A DNA stretch of 64,000 nt from Himantopus leucocephalus (lineage: Eukaryota; Chordata; Aves; Charadriiformes; Recurvirostridae): NCBI GenBank assembly GCA_003993805.1, contig RSEF01000031.1, positions 27,009,616-27,073,615 of the forward strand. Direction: 5' to 3'. The first letter of the stretch is position 1. Every line of letters begins with the position of its first letter. Position numbers and translations under genes: made by a program. Under the pieces are notes generated by a model. It ran no database searches. It saw nothing but the letters and a program-made list of their open reading frames with translations, and was not told where the DNA came from. This document shows, piece after piece, positions 48,368 through 60,700 of the stretch.

Positions 48368-48661
48368 CTACTCGTGTTGCTCCTCAACAGAAAAGAAAGA
48401 TGTTTCAAAATTCTCAGGGCCATAAACACCTCCACTGTAATTCTGCTGACTACTACCAACTTGCCCCAGCAAAACATTCTGTCCATGGCAATTACCACCT
48501 CTGTGATATAAAGTAGCCTCAGATGATGCATCTTCCAACTGGAACAATGCTGTCCCTGGGTTACCTATAGGTCCAAACTGCTTTTGCTCTTTGTCAGCTT
48601 CGTATGCCCCTCCCATCACAAATGTAAGCTTGTCTCCTCTGTTCTTTAAGCTTATGTTTTT
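48368..48661 (-). CDS. Candidate exon-like open frame, unidentified
   Basis: On the - strand a long T-rich tract ends in TTTTCCTGGCAG, a strong acceptor. It is followed in zero phase by 97 open codons and a stop at 48368. The peptide is Gly/Gln/Glu-rich and low in hydrophobics: MGGAYEADKEQKQFGP, then NCHGQNVLLGQVGSSQQNY and ENFETSFFSVEEQHE. That composition is more protein-like than most frames here. A donor-like GTAACC after GGACCTATAG could end a shorter internal exon. Further 5' sequence on the same strand (down to about 47640) has a Lys/His/Glu-rich stretch broken by stops. I recognise no family. It may be a last exon, a decayed gene, or chance. Confidence 0.25.
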   Translation of the reverse strand, partial: KNISLKNRGDKLTFVMGGAYEADKEQKQFGPIGNPGTALFQLEDASSEATLYHRGGNCHGQNVLLGQVGSSQQNYSGGVYGPENFETSFFSVEEQHE

Positions 48662-51600
48662 CTGCCAGGAAAATGTAATAAAACATAAAAAATGACAGAA
48701 AAAAAGTCATATAAATGCATGTGGATGCCCTTATACTTTCCATTCAATGTCATTCACTTCTGCATTTCTGATTTATCTTACTCTTTCTTTTACTTTCTTT
48801 TTAATCTTCACTTTCTTTTCTGTCACCTTCTGTGTAAAGAACTGGTTGCACTTTTGCACTCAGAAAAGAATAAAATTTTGAATGTCCTGGAAATAATTTA
48901 GCTTCAAGTGATTACATAGCTGCATTTTAAATTAACTGACAAATCAGTTAACTCCACCAATGCTGAAATTTGAACGATCAGATTGAACAACTACTCAAGC
49001 TACCAAACAGCAAAAGTGGAAAAAACCCAAACTAACCCACAGAAAAGCCTCCTTCGCTAATTTGCATTTGGAGCTCACTTCCGAAATTGAGTTGTGGTTG
49101 CTCTCCAGTGCTGTCCCATCCTCATGATCAATCTCTGCTGTCCTGCTGCCCACATCACACTGCAGATCTGATCTCTTTCAACACTCCTAGCTCTGTGTTC
49201 CCTATTCTGATACTCCCTTTTGCTACATACTGGTATCAGGGTCTAACTCTTGCCTGCATTTTAATGGGAGAGCAGCAACTTATGCAAGATACTCTGGTGC
49301 CAAGAAGTGCAGGGATGCCATCCAGTTCTACAACGTTTTGAGCCTTCCAGTCTAGGGTCAGACTTGCTGTAGAAGTGTCTCTACTTCTATATTTGTTTTC
49401 TTAAAAGTAAAATGTATTTTATAACAAGCTAAACATTTCCACCTGAGTTCACATTCATTGTATGTGCAATTTATTCAATCATNTTTTTTTCCCCTTTTTT
49501 TTTTTTTTTTTTTTTTTTAGCTTTCACAAGAGGGTGTGTGGTGGAAGAAAGACATTGCTGGAACATGTGTGTGGTGGGTCTTTTGCCGTGTTTACTCTGG
49601 CCACGAGATTGCAGAGATGAACCTGGCCAAGATTTGTCAGACATGATGAGTAGTTTTATTTTGCTGGGTTTTTTTTTCAGGACATGGCAGGAATTGTGGG
49701 GGAGCCTGACCTGAAGGACTGTAAAAAGGAGATTGATTTTCAGAAAGTAACAATAATTTTTCGCTTTGAAAAGAGGTGTCTTGGCTGGGCAGACATCCAA
49801 TTGTCCCACTCCTGCTACTGCTGTCCAGAGGTATATGGGCAAAGCCAGCCAAGCAGCAGAAGGGCAGAAGGTCACTAAGAGGGCAGCTGCTTTTTCTTGT
49901 CCTCCAGGTTCCCTTTGCTCCCACAGAATGGCCCAATACCCAGAAACATGATTGTCATCAGAGACAATAAAGTTGTTCCTCCTGGAAATGCTGGTGTCAG
50001 AGGTCTCCACCAGTGGGAATAGTCTACTATCTCAGGGCAAGGGAAATACAGACATCTGGAAGGTCAGAGGCATAGCTTGATCATCAGACATGGGCTGCAG
50101 CAATGAGAGAGCAAGGTATTACAGTTTCAAGCAACAGAGGACAGCCTGACCCCAGAGGGGATGAGGAGTAGGCCCCTATCGTGCCAAGGATGTGAGTTAC
50201 TAGAAAACTTCCCCTTGTTTTCATTTAACAACGCTATAAGCATGGATGTTTGCTGTCATTGCTTGTGCTTCCTCCCTTTACCTGGGGAAGACCTATTCCT
50301 GGCTCGAATAACTACTCTTGGTGGTAGAGAAGTACAACTCAGAGCACTCAGCTGCACCCCAGAATTAGCTCTACTTTTTTCCTCATGATGTGCAAGTTGT
50401 TTTTTTACCATTTCTAGATTTTGCAGGGGAGTTTAGTGTGAACTTCCACTCCTCTGTCTTTAAATATTTTGTTGAGGATTGGGCCCTAAAAGACGTCTAA
50501 AATGTTTTGCTGCAGAAAGACAAGTAAAGAAAGAGCTTGCATGGATTGAATCCCAGTCTGTTACTGGAAGGGAAGCTTAACAGTCAGCTTATACTGTCAA
50601 TTTCCCTGCGGTGCAGGTATTGCCAATGTTATCCTGAGAGTTCCTGTGGTTCCGTGCAAAACCTACTGCCCATCCATCAGCAGAATACAGGCCTTTTAAT
50701 TTAGCCATGGTGATATATGTGTAACTGAGCCCAACAAAAAAACACAAGGAAAAATGCAGTTCCCCACTCCCAACCTCCTCCCCAGCCCCCCGACCTCCCT
50801 CCTTCACTCTGCAGTTGGAAAGTGAAAACAGAACTTTAGCTCTGTTTTCTCTCTCCTGGTAATCCTCTGTCAAGAGGCCGTCTGTCACTCTTTCCACCTC
50901 AATGAAAACATCATCAGCTTTTTCATTTTAAGTGTTGACTTGAGAGACAAACCAGCCCTCATTTGTACCTTAATGTTCGTCTAGAAAGTGTTTTAAGATT
51001 TCAGGTTACACTCAGCAAGCCAATGCCCAGTGGGTCTAAGGGCTTAGATGGAGCTGGCCTCTCAGCTAGGAATTTATTGATTTGATACAGTTTCTTTTGT
51101 TACTTCTGAAACACAAGGCATGGGAAGGGGAGAAGACCTCGATTAATAAAAGCATGAAATAAAATGCATATGTAAAGGGAGGTAAACAACAGGCCAGGAG
51201 CAGAAAACGTGTAGGAATTGAGTTTGCAAAGAAAATGTAGTCTTGTGATGTTGGAAAATAAAGACTAAAAAAAAATACAAATCCAAGCTTTTAATTCCAT
51301 GCTTGTTATGGTCACAAGCAGAGCCATGCATGCCATTCCTTCTCCGAAGGTCTATCCCATGCTGCAACTGTGCCTTGATCAGGATAGTCTACAGGGCTCC
51401 CCGTTTTGGTTTACCACCCTGCACTAGAATTTACTACACAAGGGGCAGTAACAATTTATGAATTTAAATCAAAGAGCAAATTGATGGAGTTAAAATGGTT
51501 TACCACAGGCTATATACAAGTCATTATTTACCAGCTGTTGTCATTTAGCGGTGTCTTATGCACTGCACGTAGGAGAATGGGTGGTGTTTTCAATAATACT

Positions 51601-52984
51601 GGGTGGATAGCTGCTGGCTAGTGCAGACAACTTACTCGCTCATGGTAATCCTTCATTTATGTCCTAAATATCCATGATTTTACTTCTGAAACACAAGCAG
51701 CAGGAGTCGTTTTCTTTCCATACTTAGAGACTTGGTGGCTAATAAACAGAGACGACCAGGGTGCTGTATATGCTGGCATGCCAGAAAGGGTACCAGGGTG
51801 CACCCTTCACGAGACCATAAGACCAGGTTAAGATGGCAGACATTTGATTTAAAACACAGACTAAGTATATTCCCGTGGGATAATTATGGTGGTACTGTTT
51901 ATCAATAGAACAACTCACATCCCCATGAACAGAACCAGGCCGAAGAGGGGGCTTAAAAGGTTATTTAGAAGAAAGTCAGACCCTATAGACATCTTCTATG
52001 CTGCTGTGTCACGCCACCTGTACCTTTATTGACTTATTCTGGATTTGCACCAGAGTAGGCAAGGGTAGGAACACTTTCATGGTCCAATACATAGGCTGCT
52101 GAATGAAACTAAGCATCCAACAATACTTCTGAAAAAATTAGAAACGATAAAAACGATAGAAAAGCAGAGGGTGGGAACAAAAAGCTGAGTGCTGAATATC
52201 TTACAAAGCTGGAGTAATCATTCTCATGGGACTACTTAAAAGCTGTAAAAAGTTGGAAGTGTTTAAGTAACAATTGTTGAATTGGAGCAGCATTGCTGAC
52301 AATGATTGACATTAAATGTAATAATTGGATACAAAGGCTGCTTTTGCTACCACATGATTTATTAGTTTCATTAATGTTAGATCCCTGGGGCAGCTGAATA
52401 ATTTGAGGTTTAGATTTTTGTATTTTTATACCTACTTTATTTTTGCTTTGTATCAATTCTTAAGGAGAATGATGTAACAAACTGACTTTAGTAGTTATGT
52501 GAGAAAAGACTGCAAAGAGTGTAATCCACAGGCACAGGGGAGTTTAGTCTTTCTCAGAGTAAGAGAAGAGGGGTTTAAAAATGTGTGATTTCCATTACAT
52601 GAATTATTTTGTATCAACAAAATGAAGCTTCTCAAAGGAAAGAGTAATGCTTCCCCCCTATCTTGTTTGTAACAATGAAATGATAGGCTTGATTCACGGT
52701 TGCCCTTTTGCCATCAGTGAAAACTCATGGAAAGTATATTCACTTTTTTTACGAAGGGTACACTTATAAATGAGTTTAGCACATGATTGATATTTTAATC
52801 CATGGTTAATCTACTTCTCTAGATCCTTAAAGACTCCAACAACTCAATAGATAGTTTATAACCATCTAGAATACATTAATCTCTGTAACATGGTTATAAC
52901 ATCTGTTAATCATTTGTTACCCACTTGTATGCCATTTATAAATGCAACCTTTACATAAAGTTTGAGTGAAATATTTTGTGTTTG
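48662..52984. other. Non-coding DNA, no gene recognised
   Basis: It contains a single N and long T-run at 49483-49518. The 179-aa reverse frame at 49471-50010 ends in a polylysine artefact of that T-run. No gene is recognised. Confidence 0.5.
49483..49518. repeat. Poly-T tract with one ambiguous base
   Basis: One N (49483) is followed by eight or so T, four C, then 24 T, ending in AG at 49519-49520. The uncertain base suggests homopolymer sequencing trouble. It could be the reversed poly-A of an old retroposed insertion, but no matching body is recognised. Confidence 0.85.
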
Positions 52985-53115
52985 TACAACACGTTCCTTT
53001 TAAGGAATGCAAAGCACTTTGTAAGCATCGTTTAGTTGAGGATTATTACTCCCACATGTTATAGGTAAGCTCTATCCTCATTTTGCCAATAGACAGAGTA
53101 AGAAATAGGGTTACA
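52985..53115. repeat. Possible ancient MIR/L2-type SINE/LINE fragment
   Basis: GCAAAGCACTTTGTAAGCAT, a GATTATTACTCCCA segment, and CCTCATTTTGCCAATAGACA in this order recall the 3' region shared by old MIR/L2-like vertebrate repeats ('aaagcgctttacaa ... attattatccccattttacagat'). It is heavily diverged. Confidence 0.35.
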
Positions 53116-56100
53116 TCCATACTGGAAGAAGAAAGCGGCACTTGTGAGCTACATCAAATCAACAGACTCCTGTATCCCACAGACTTCCTCTATGAATTCC
53201 TGCCTGTAACTAGTACCACACAGTATCCATATTGTGCTTCTGAAGCCTCATGCCTAGGCATGAGACTTAGGATATTGCAGTCCCTTCCTAAAGTGAATAT
53301 GAATAGATACAATCCTTCCAAGGAACGGCCAGCAATCCTTCAGAAAAGTCTGCTTGAAGCCCAGGTCTGCATAAGCTTGTATCTCCCTGTACTTAATGCT
53401 CTCAGCCCGCAGGCAGAGGTGAAACTGGCTTTGCCCATGGACCTTCTTTAAAGTATGAGTGAGCTCTGAAGCTTGGGTTAAAGCCTTGTTTCAGCAGGAA
53501 CTTGCAGGTTCAAGCATGGATGTTTATGTATGTGGTGGATGATGGGTGACCCTGGTCCATGTATTAGGCTTGGACACATGTTCAGCTTTCATTTCTGCAA
53601 TATTCCAAGTCTCACTGCTTTCATGACACAGTGGAGGAAGGTGCGGTATGACCAAAACCAGAGGTCAGGCTTTCTTGCTGCATCTCAATCACAAATCAGT
53701 CCTCTCTCCCTGAACAGCCATCACGTTGTACAAGTAGGATTATGGCATGAGTTCTTGTACTCCTGTTTCTTCAGAGCCAGAGTCATGCCTGTGCCATTTT
53801 TTGGGCTGAGTGAGGCAGTGCTATCTTTGTAAGTCCTCCTTGCTATTGCCCTTAACAAGGACCTTCTCTTTGCAAACCACTGTTTGGTGAGTCTGTTCCA
53901 TCCGTCACCTTTCATCTTCCCCCTTCCTGGACACCGTGCATTTCTACATTTCTTGTTGACCCTACAGCTTTGACAACCACAAAAACCCCCACTTATGGAC
54001 ATCTTCTGTTTGCTCCTGAGCAAGGCCAGTCAGCAAGCCGGTAGCAGAAGATGTGTTAAAGTTACAAATACGGCACAAGACCTAAGCTATTCAGGAGGCG
54101 AGGAATTCAAATATGAGCAACTGTGCTGATTGCCAAGCTCCACTCAGCTCATTTCCAGCTCCTTGGATGTATTCATATATCTGCTTTCTCACTTGTGACA
54201 GGATATTTTACTGACTGTCTTACACATAAGCCTCCTTTTCTTCTGAAACCAGGACATTTTTTCATACCATTTTCTGCCTAAAAAAATAATAACCAATGCT
54301 TTCTTTGGATCTCTTTTTTGTATTTAGAATGAGTCAAAAGGCTATACCAGAATAAATTTAGAGAGAGTGAATTTGATAAATACACCTGGCCTGAAAGGCT
54401 CCCCCAGCCGTGGAAACAGTTGCAGCAAGGCGAAGCCTGCTCCAACATATCAGGAGTATCTTGTGGTCGTTACTTTACCTCGGTGACCCCTTAATGAAGC
54501 AGGATTTGCAATTTGCGGAGTTGGAAGGAGAAGCTGTTCAAGCGGGAGATCCAGGGAACACACAGCCTCCCTCTGTGAGATCCTCCACCACAGCCTCGGA
54601 GGAAATAACCCTGTAGGTACCAGCCCTGCAGCAGCGCTGCTCTTTGCTCCCACCACAAAGCTGCCTGTAGCAGCTCCTGCTCGGGAAAGCTTGGCTCCAG
54701 GGAGCAAAACCAGTACCGATCTCACCCGTCACAGCCCTGCGCACTTATCCTCAGCACAGTATCACTCCCTGACCCAAGTCCAGTGGGAATGCGTCTGGTG
54801 GCCCAAAGTTTACTTGCTGAAACAAACCTGTGATGTATCTGCCCTGCAGACTGCTGTGTGTTATGGGCAGATCTGGGCGAGCTGTAACCAAAGCTAGACA
54901 GAGTCCGGAAAACAATCTGGCCATGATAACAGAGTACTTAGCAACACTCCGAATTAGAGGCTAATCTGTTGGGGCAAGTATTTGCTGATGGCTTCCCTCA
55001 TACTATGGTACTTGATATATCATACTGCTACACTGTCATACAGTGATGACCCCTCAGACTGTGATGCACCTTACCCATGACTACTCTCCCAGCTGTCTGA
55101 CTTTGTGATGCCAAGTTTCCACCTTAGTTCAGCAGCATGCTCTCTTTCTGCAGAAAACAGACACAGGCCTCCACTTGACGTTATTTACCATTTCTTTTCT
55201 TATTAGACCAAAGCATCACTTCTGTAGACCTTTCATATCAACTCAGAGACTATCCGCCTTATCATCAAAAGCCTTTGGATACCGAGGGCTACCCAAACGG
55301 TGGTCTGAGTAAATGTTGTTTCCCAATAAGTGGTTGACCCAGCAATGATGGACACGTGCCTGACTAGAACAACAACAACAACAACAACAACAGAAGACAT
55401 GTATTTGGTGTCTTCTTTCTCTCCTAGCATTTCTCCTTTAATGGGAAATACAATGTTTGTTCATCTCCTCCAGTTCTTCTGGTGTAACTGCCAGGGCTAC
55501 AGGACAAGAACACATATCTTTCCCTTCTTGTTATTTCTCTGTAAGAAAGTCAGAAATCTTCTAAGTCAGTAAATGATATGACAGTTGGACATCTTCAGCA
55601 CAGGTCTGTACCCAATTGAGAGGTATGTTATCTTCTGCACAGTTATTGGGGTCCTATTCTCCTCCACTGAGACTCCATGACTTCACAACTTGTAAATATA
55701 ATTGTGGGTACTTTGTTCCTGGACTATAACAAATGTCACAGTCTCTCAGTTGTTAACAGGTATATCCAGTTCACATCACTGCAGGGCCTAAAATTTCCTG
55801 TTTACCTTATACTGTCTGTAACTTGTTTCAGAGCAAAGATCAGTGTTTCTGGTGCCTGTAGGCTTGCCTAACAATGCCTGAGTTTAACCTAATAAATGGC
55901 TCATCCCATTTCAGCCTGACGGTTCAGTCTTTCCCTGTGCAATGTTCCCTGTTTCTCCAGTGAAGAATTCCCCTGAGAGAATGGTGCTCTTACACAGTCA
56001 TAGAAGAGGGCCTTACAAGGTATCAAAGAGCCATCTATTCCATCCTTCTGCTTCAGGGAGAGTTAATTGCATTAGGCTATTGTTTAGTTGTCCTCATTGA

Positions 56101-57519
56101 TCACTGGCATTGGCAACCTCTTGCAAAGAGCTGTGATCCACTGAAATCTATGCATCTTTCTCCTACTGCTCGTTGTTGGAGATTGCTAGTGTGAGTGTAG
56201 CCCTAGGGATGTTTTCTGAGGACTTTGTGCCCTACCCACCTTGATAAACCTGCAGTCCAGCCTGAGCAGATTTCCCCATGTTTTTGCTTTGTCAGTGGCC
56301 AGCTCTGGACCTTGCATTAATTTGTTCATGAGTATTTCACCCCACGCCTGTGTCACCCCCTGGTTCTCTTGCCAGGAGCTCTCCAAAATGAGAGGATTAG
56401 TTTTCAGCCCTGAATTGATCATACAGATTTCATCTTTCTGCTTCTTTCTGAACTCTTTGTCTGAAAACAGTTCATCTCATTTTCCCATGGAATGTTGCTC
56501 TCTCCAAATGTCTATACTACCATATCATATTTAGCATTCTTTGTCCAGGTCACTTGAAACCATTTAGAACATCAAGTTCCTTAGGGAAGGCTATTGTAAG
56601 AAAGAAAGCTTCCATCAGGTGTCTTCTTTTTTGCTTGTAGATACATACAGGACATTCAGCTGCATAAATCTTTTCCACTTTCCCCTCACACTTTTGTCTA
56701 CACTCAGGTGAGGTGATGACATTCATTGCTCTGTGCTACTACAGTGGATAGTTTTTAGTCCCTTCAACTCCTGGTTCTCCAGGTTGCCAAGGAGTCTGGC
56801 AGAGATGCCCTTCCTGCAGTACTGGAGGCTCTGTTGGCAAACAGCACGTAATGTGAGTCCTGGAATAACATGAGCTGTTCCAAATGTGTCTCACAAGGTG
56901 CATTTAAAAGTTACAGTTCCCCACATCATCCACTTCAAGAGACGAAAATCACTTGTCCCTTTATGACTGGCTGAGTCACTTAAATCTCCATGCTTCGGAT
57001 ATGCGGCCCAGCCTGAAATCTGACCAGGCTGTAGAGAATACCGGGATAACAACAGGACAACTGACCCGTCACTTGCTTTGATACCCCGACTGTCACAGAC
57101 TGGACATTCAGGTTTGCACTGCAGCTGACACAGCTGAGGAGAGCAAGGGGAAAGGCCTCTGCGCTTGCTGGTACACAGAAAAGTCGCCGACTGCCTTGAA
57201 CAAACCAAGGAGTTGCATGGACACAGTAGGTTACCAGATTCCTCACCTGAAAGAAATATCAGGTTGTTTCCCTGTTGTAACTATCCAGTTGCCTTGTAAA
57301 GCCTTATTTTTGGTGTGGCTTCCTCCACGCAGCCCACCTGGTCAGCCTGGCAAGCTCCTTGTCCACCTAGCAGAGCCCAGTAGCCTAAACCTGCCCAGTG
57401 TGGAGCACTGTCTGACCTGCAGTCCCTTAGGGGAAGTAAGGTAATCAGCAGTTTGATGGGTTTTTATCTCTAAAGCAGATCTGCATAACTGAAAGGGGGA
57501 AACCCATTCCAGGGAACAT
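53116..57519. other. Non-coding DNA, no gene recognised
   Basis: It contains a short (AAC)n run at 55.37 kb and a slightly GC/CpG-richer zone at about 54400-54745. Frames up to 122 aa lack motifs. Confidence 0.5.
55368..55392. repeat. Trinucleotide microsatellite (AAC)n
   Basis: About eight uninterrupted AAC units. They give polythreonine on the + strand and polyvaline on the - strand in the overlapping frames, both artefacts. Confidence 0.95.
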
Positions 57520-57766
57520 ATAGAATCATAGAATCATCTAGGTTGGAAGGGACCTTTAAGATCATCGAGTCCAACCATTAACCTAACACTGCCAAAACCA
57601 CCACTAAACCAGATCCCTAAACACCACGGCTACACGTCTTTCAACTGCCTCCAGGGATGGTGATTCAACTACTTCCCTTGGTAGCCTGTTCCAATGTTTG
57701 ATAACCCTTTCTGTGAAGAAATTTTTCCTAATATCCATCCTAAACCTCCCTGGCACAACTTGAGGC
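57520..57766 (-). mobile_element. CR1 LINE 3' end, well preserved, reverse
   Basis: On the + strand it opens with ATAGAATCATAGAATCAT (the CR1 tail reversed), then GGTTGGAAGGGACCTTTAAG and ATCATCGAGTCCAACCATTA. The CCTCCAGGGATGGTGA and AAATTTTTCCTAATATCC segments follow. This is one of the least diverged copies here. The reverse-strand ORF 57604-57858 includes its coding remnant (MDIRKNFFTERVIKHWNRLP). It is truncated after about 247 bases. Confidence 0.95.
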
Positions 57767-60700
57767 ATCTTGTTCTGAAAGCCCTTTCTGAACGACGTGC
57801 AAAATACTGAACAGACGCAGCATGCACTTAGCCTTCTTGCAATGCCTATTATTACCAATTATTGCTGAACAAAACCAGGGAAAGACCTCTGGAGGGCAGC
57901 CATACATTTTCAGCTTGTTCTTGAAGGTCTTGCAGTGTTTTGGCTCCTCTTTGATCTTTATGGAGCCCAGAAGAGCCAAGTGTGCAGACGTTATGTATTC
58001 AATGTGTACATGAACTGTAGGCTCTATAAAGAACACTACAAATTCCTACTTTTGGAAAGAGGCTTTTGCCCTCAGTCTCCTTGACTTTTTTTAACCACCT
58101 TATTTATTTTGTTCTGTTTTGCCCTTCTTGTTTTCTAGCTCACACTGAAGTCACTATGTAATAAATGCTGATTGATCCCACTGTGGACAAACTGAAGACC
58201 CAGTTGCATGTACCTCCTTTAGGTTCTTAACTGCCCTTAATCTACTGCATGTGCCTCTGATAGCTCATTTCTCTCAGTTAAAGTCACTTTGAAATCTGTT
58301 TAATAAAAAATATTAATAACATAAATCCTAACATCTTCTGAGGTTATACTGACCACAGGGTATCTTTTATAATGTGTTTCAGGCACAGCTTTTTCTTAAA
58401 ATCAACTTAATGTTTCTTATACGAGTATGTACCAGTGGTAGCAGAGTCCTGAGTTTTTGGAGCTAGCTTTCCAGCAGAAGAGAAATCAATGACACATCTG
58501 AAGTAAGAGAGAGTTCAATGCTCAGAATCCATGGTGTACACCTGCAGGGGGACAACACAGAATAAATAGATTTTCCACAAGACAAAATTGTTTTTAGTGC
58601 TAGGACAAAGTACATGGAAGCCTTTATCTTAAAGACATTGCACCAGGTTTGGCATTAACATGCTTGAGGAATATACGAGATAGCAAGAAGACTTCTAGTT
58701 GCTGTTCAAGGTAGTGTTCAGCATCAAGCAACTCACATGAGTCAGCTGGCCTTAAAAAGAAAAGAGATAGCTGAAGATACGTCACAGTCCATAAAAATAT
58801 AATTAAACCTTTTCTCTAAAATGATTAGTTTTCCAGTCACCACAGGCCACATCTTTGCAAACTCACCTCACTTCAGAGTTCAAACTGCCTCTGTTATTTG
58901 GTACTCAAATGCATGCCAGCCTGTCCTACAGTTTTGCACAGACAAGCTGCCAGTAGAAGGACTGCTGGAAAGAACTATTTGGAAAATCAAAGACTACCTT
59001 CAATTAAGGGAGCTGATTTTGTTAAATACAAAAGTAAACTGTAGTCCCCAATCTGCATATATAATATGTATAATATATTTATATATTATATATGGGAATG
59101 GTAGCAGCAAATGGAAAACAGCTGTAAAATTAATATATTCTATAAAATCTTTTGAAAAAATGTAAGTATCAGTGAAGTTATTGGCTCTTATTCATGATTC
59201 TATGAGTGTCACATCACAAGCATCTTATGCAGTATATGTCCAACTAAAGCATATAGAAAACTGTCTGGAGCATCATTGCGGCTACGATTCTCCCACTTTA
59301 TACCTTCCCAATAATTACATAGATGGTGATCTGTTTTTAAAATATAGCTTGTGGGATACACAAATAATGAGGTCACCTGACTGCCAATTTTCTACAGTAC
59401 TTTATGACACGATGTAAACATTGTCTTCAGACCATGGTGAAGTTTCATGCTTGCAGTTTTATTTCCAGCACGGCACATTCCACCTTGAGTTAGTTTTCAA
59501 CCACTTGCCAAAAAAGAAAAATAAGCTGCTGCATTTGGATATGGAGTGTGAAATCACCCGGATGGGAGTAATGTGTGTGCACATAATTGTACACCTGTTA
59601 GTTATTTCTGAGAAGCTAACCTGTTCATGCTACAATTAGGTACAGTGTAAATCACAAAGACAGAAAACACATTCAATCAGTTGGACATGGTGACGGAAAA
59701 AAAAATCAGATTTCATGGCTTGATAGAAAAATCACATTAGGGTCTAAATGAATTATTTCTACGACTCAAATAAATTATCATCCAGGCTTACGTTCTTCTA
59801 TTAACGAGGCGAACATTTTGGGGAGAGAGACTTATATACTCCAGGGGAAGGTGGGTGTAAATCACTGCAGTCAAGGATACAGGGGTTTAGCTGGGGTATG
59901 CACTGAGAGTTGCTCTTAAGCAGGGAAATGTACTTCTAGAGGGGAGGCCAATGAGAAATTTCCTTGATGTGAATGGTACCATATCTGGTGTATTTTCCAG
60001 ACATAAGCCCACAAAACTTCCATTTGCAGTGTCAAAAGATGATTTGCTGGCATCATGTCAGCAACCCGGTGCTCTGAAGATAAATGTAAGCCAAGGCAGC
60101 AGCCTTCAACACCATGTCAGTAACACAGAAGGAGTTTGCACTGTGGTGTTTTGGTGCAATAGAGAAATGAGTGAGCTTTAAGCACTGCTGTGGAGATTAA
60201 AACTTGGCCATTCATTACTGGTAACCCCAAACACCAGTGGGATGGTGCCGCTCTGATGCTGGCAGCCTGACATGGTGCCATTCCCTTTCTCAGTGGCTGC
60301 TGTCTCACAGAATTCACCGGTGTGCTGTTGTGTGATGGATTGTGTGTCAGGGCGAGGCATCTGCATGCACCCTTTTCCAAAATATACAGTACCTCTGCAA
60401 GAAGTTGTCTCACTTGCTCAACACTTTTGCTCAGATAGGAATACATATAGTATGGCAAGCAACTGGTTTTGCAGGTTTCTGCAGCCTTGGGGAAAAAAAA
60501 ATCACATTTTGCCCAAAAAACCTTTAGAACTCTAACAAAAAAAAAATCTCCTATGGAGCCTCAAAATTTTTGCATGAGAGTAGTAAAAAAGCTCGTATGT
60601 ATGAATACATAGCTGTTATGTGAAATACTCATTCTGTATTGCTGTGTGTCCTGAAATAACGACCTGCATCAACAACGAGCGTTATGTAACAGCAAACATT

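Noticed and set aside
49471..50010. 179-aa reverse frame
   Set aside because: Its C-terminus is polylysine from a poly-T tract and includes an ambiguous base. The rest has no motif, and overlapping frames on the other strand are equally open.
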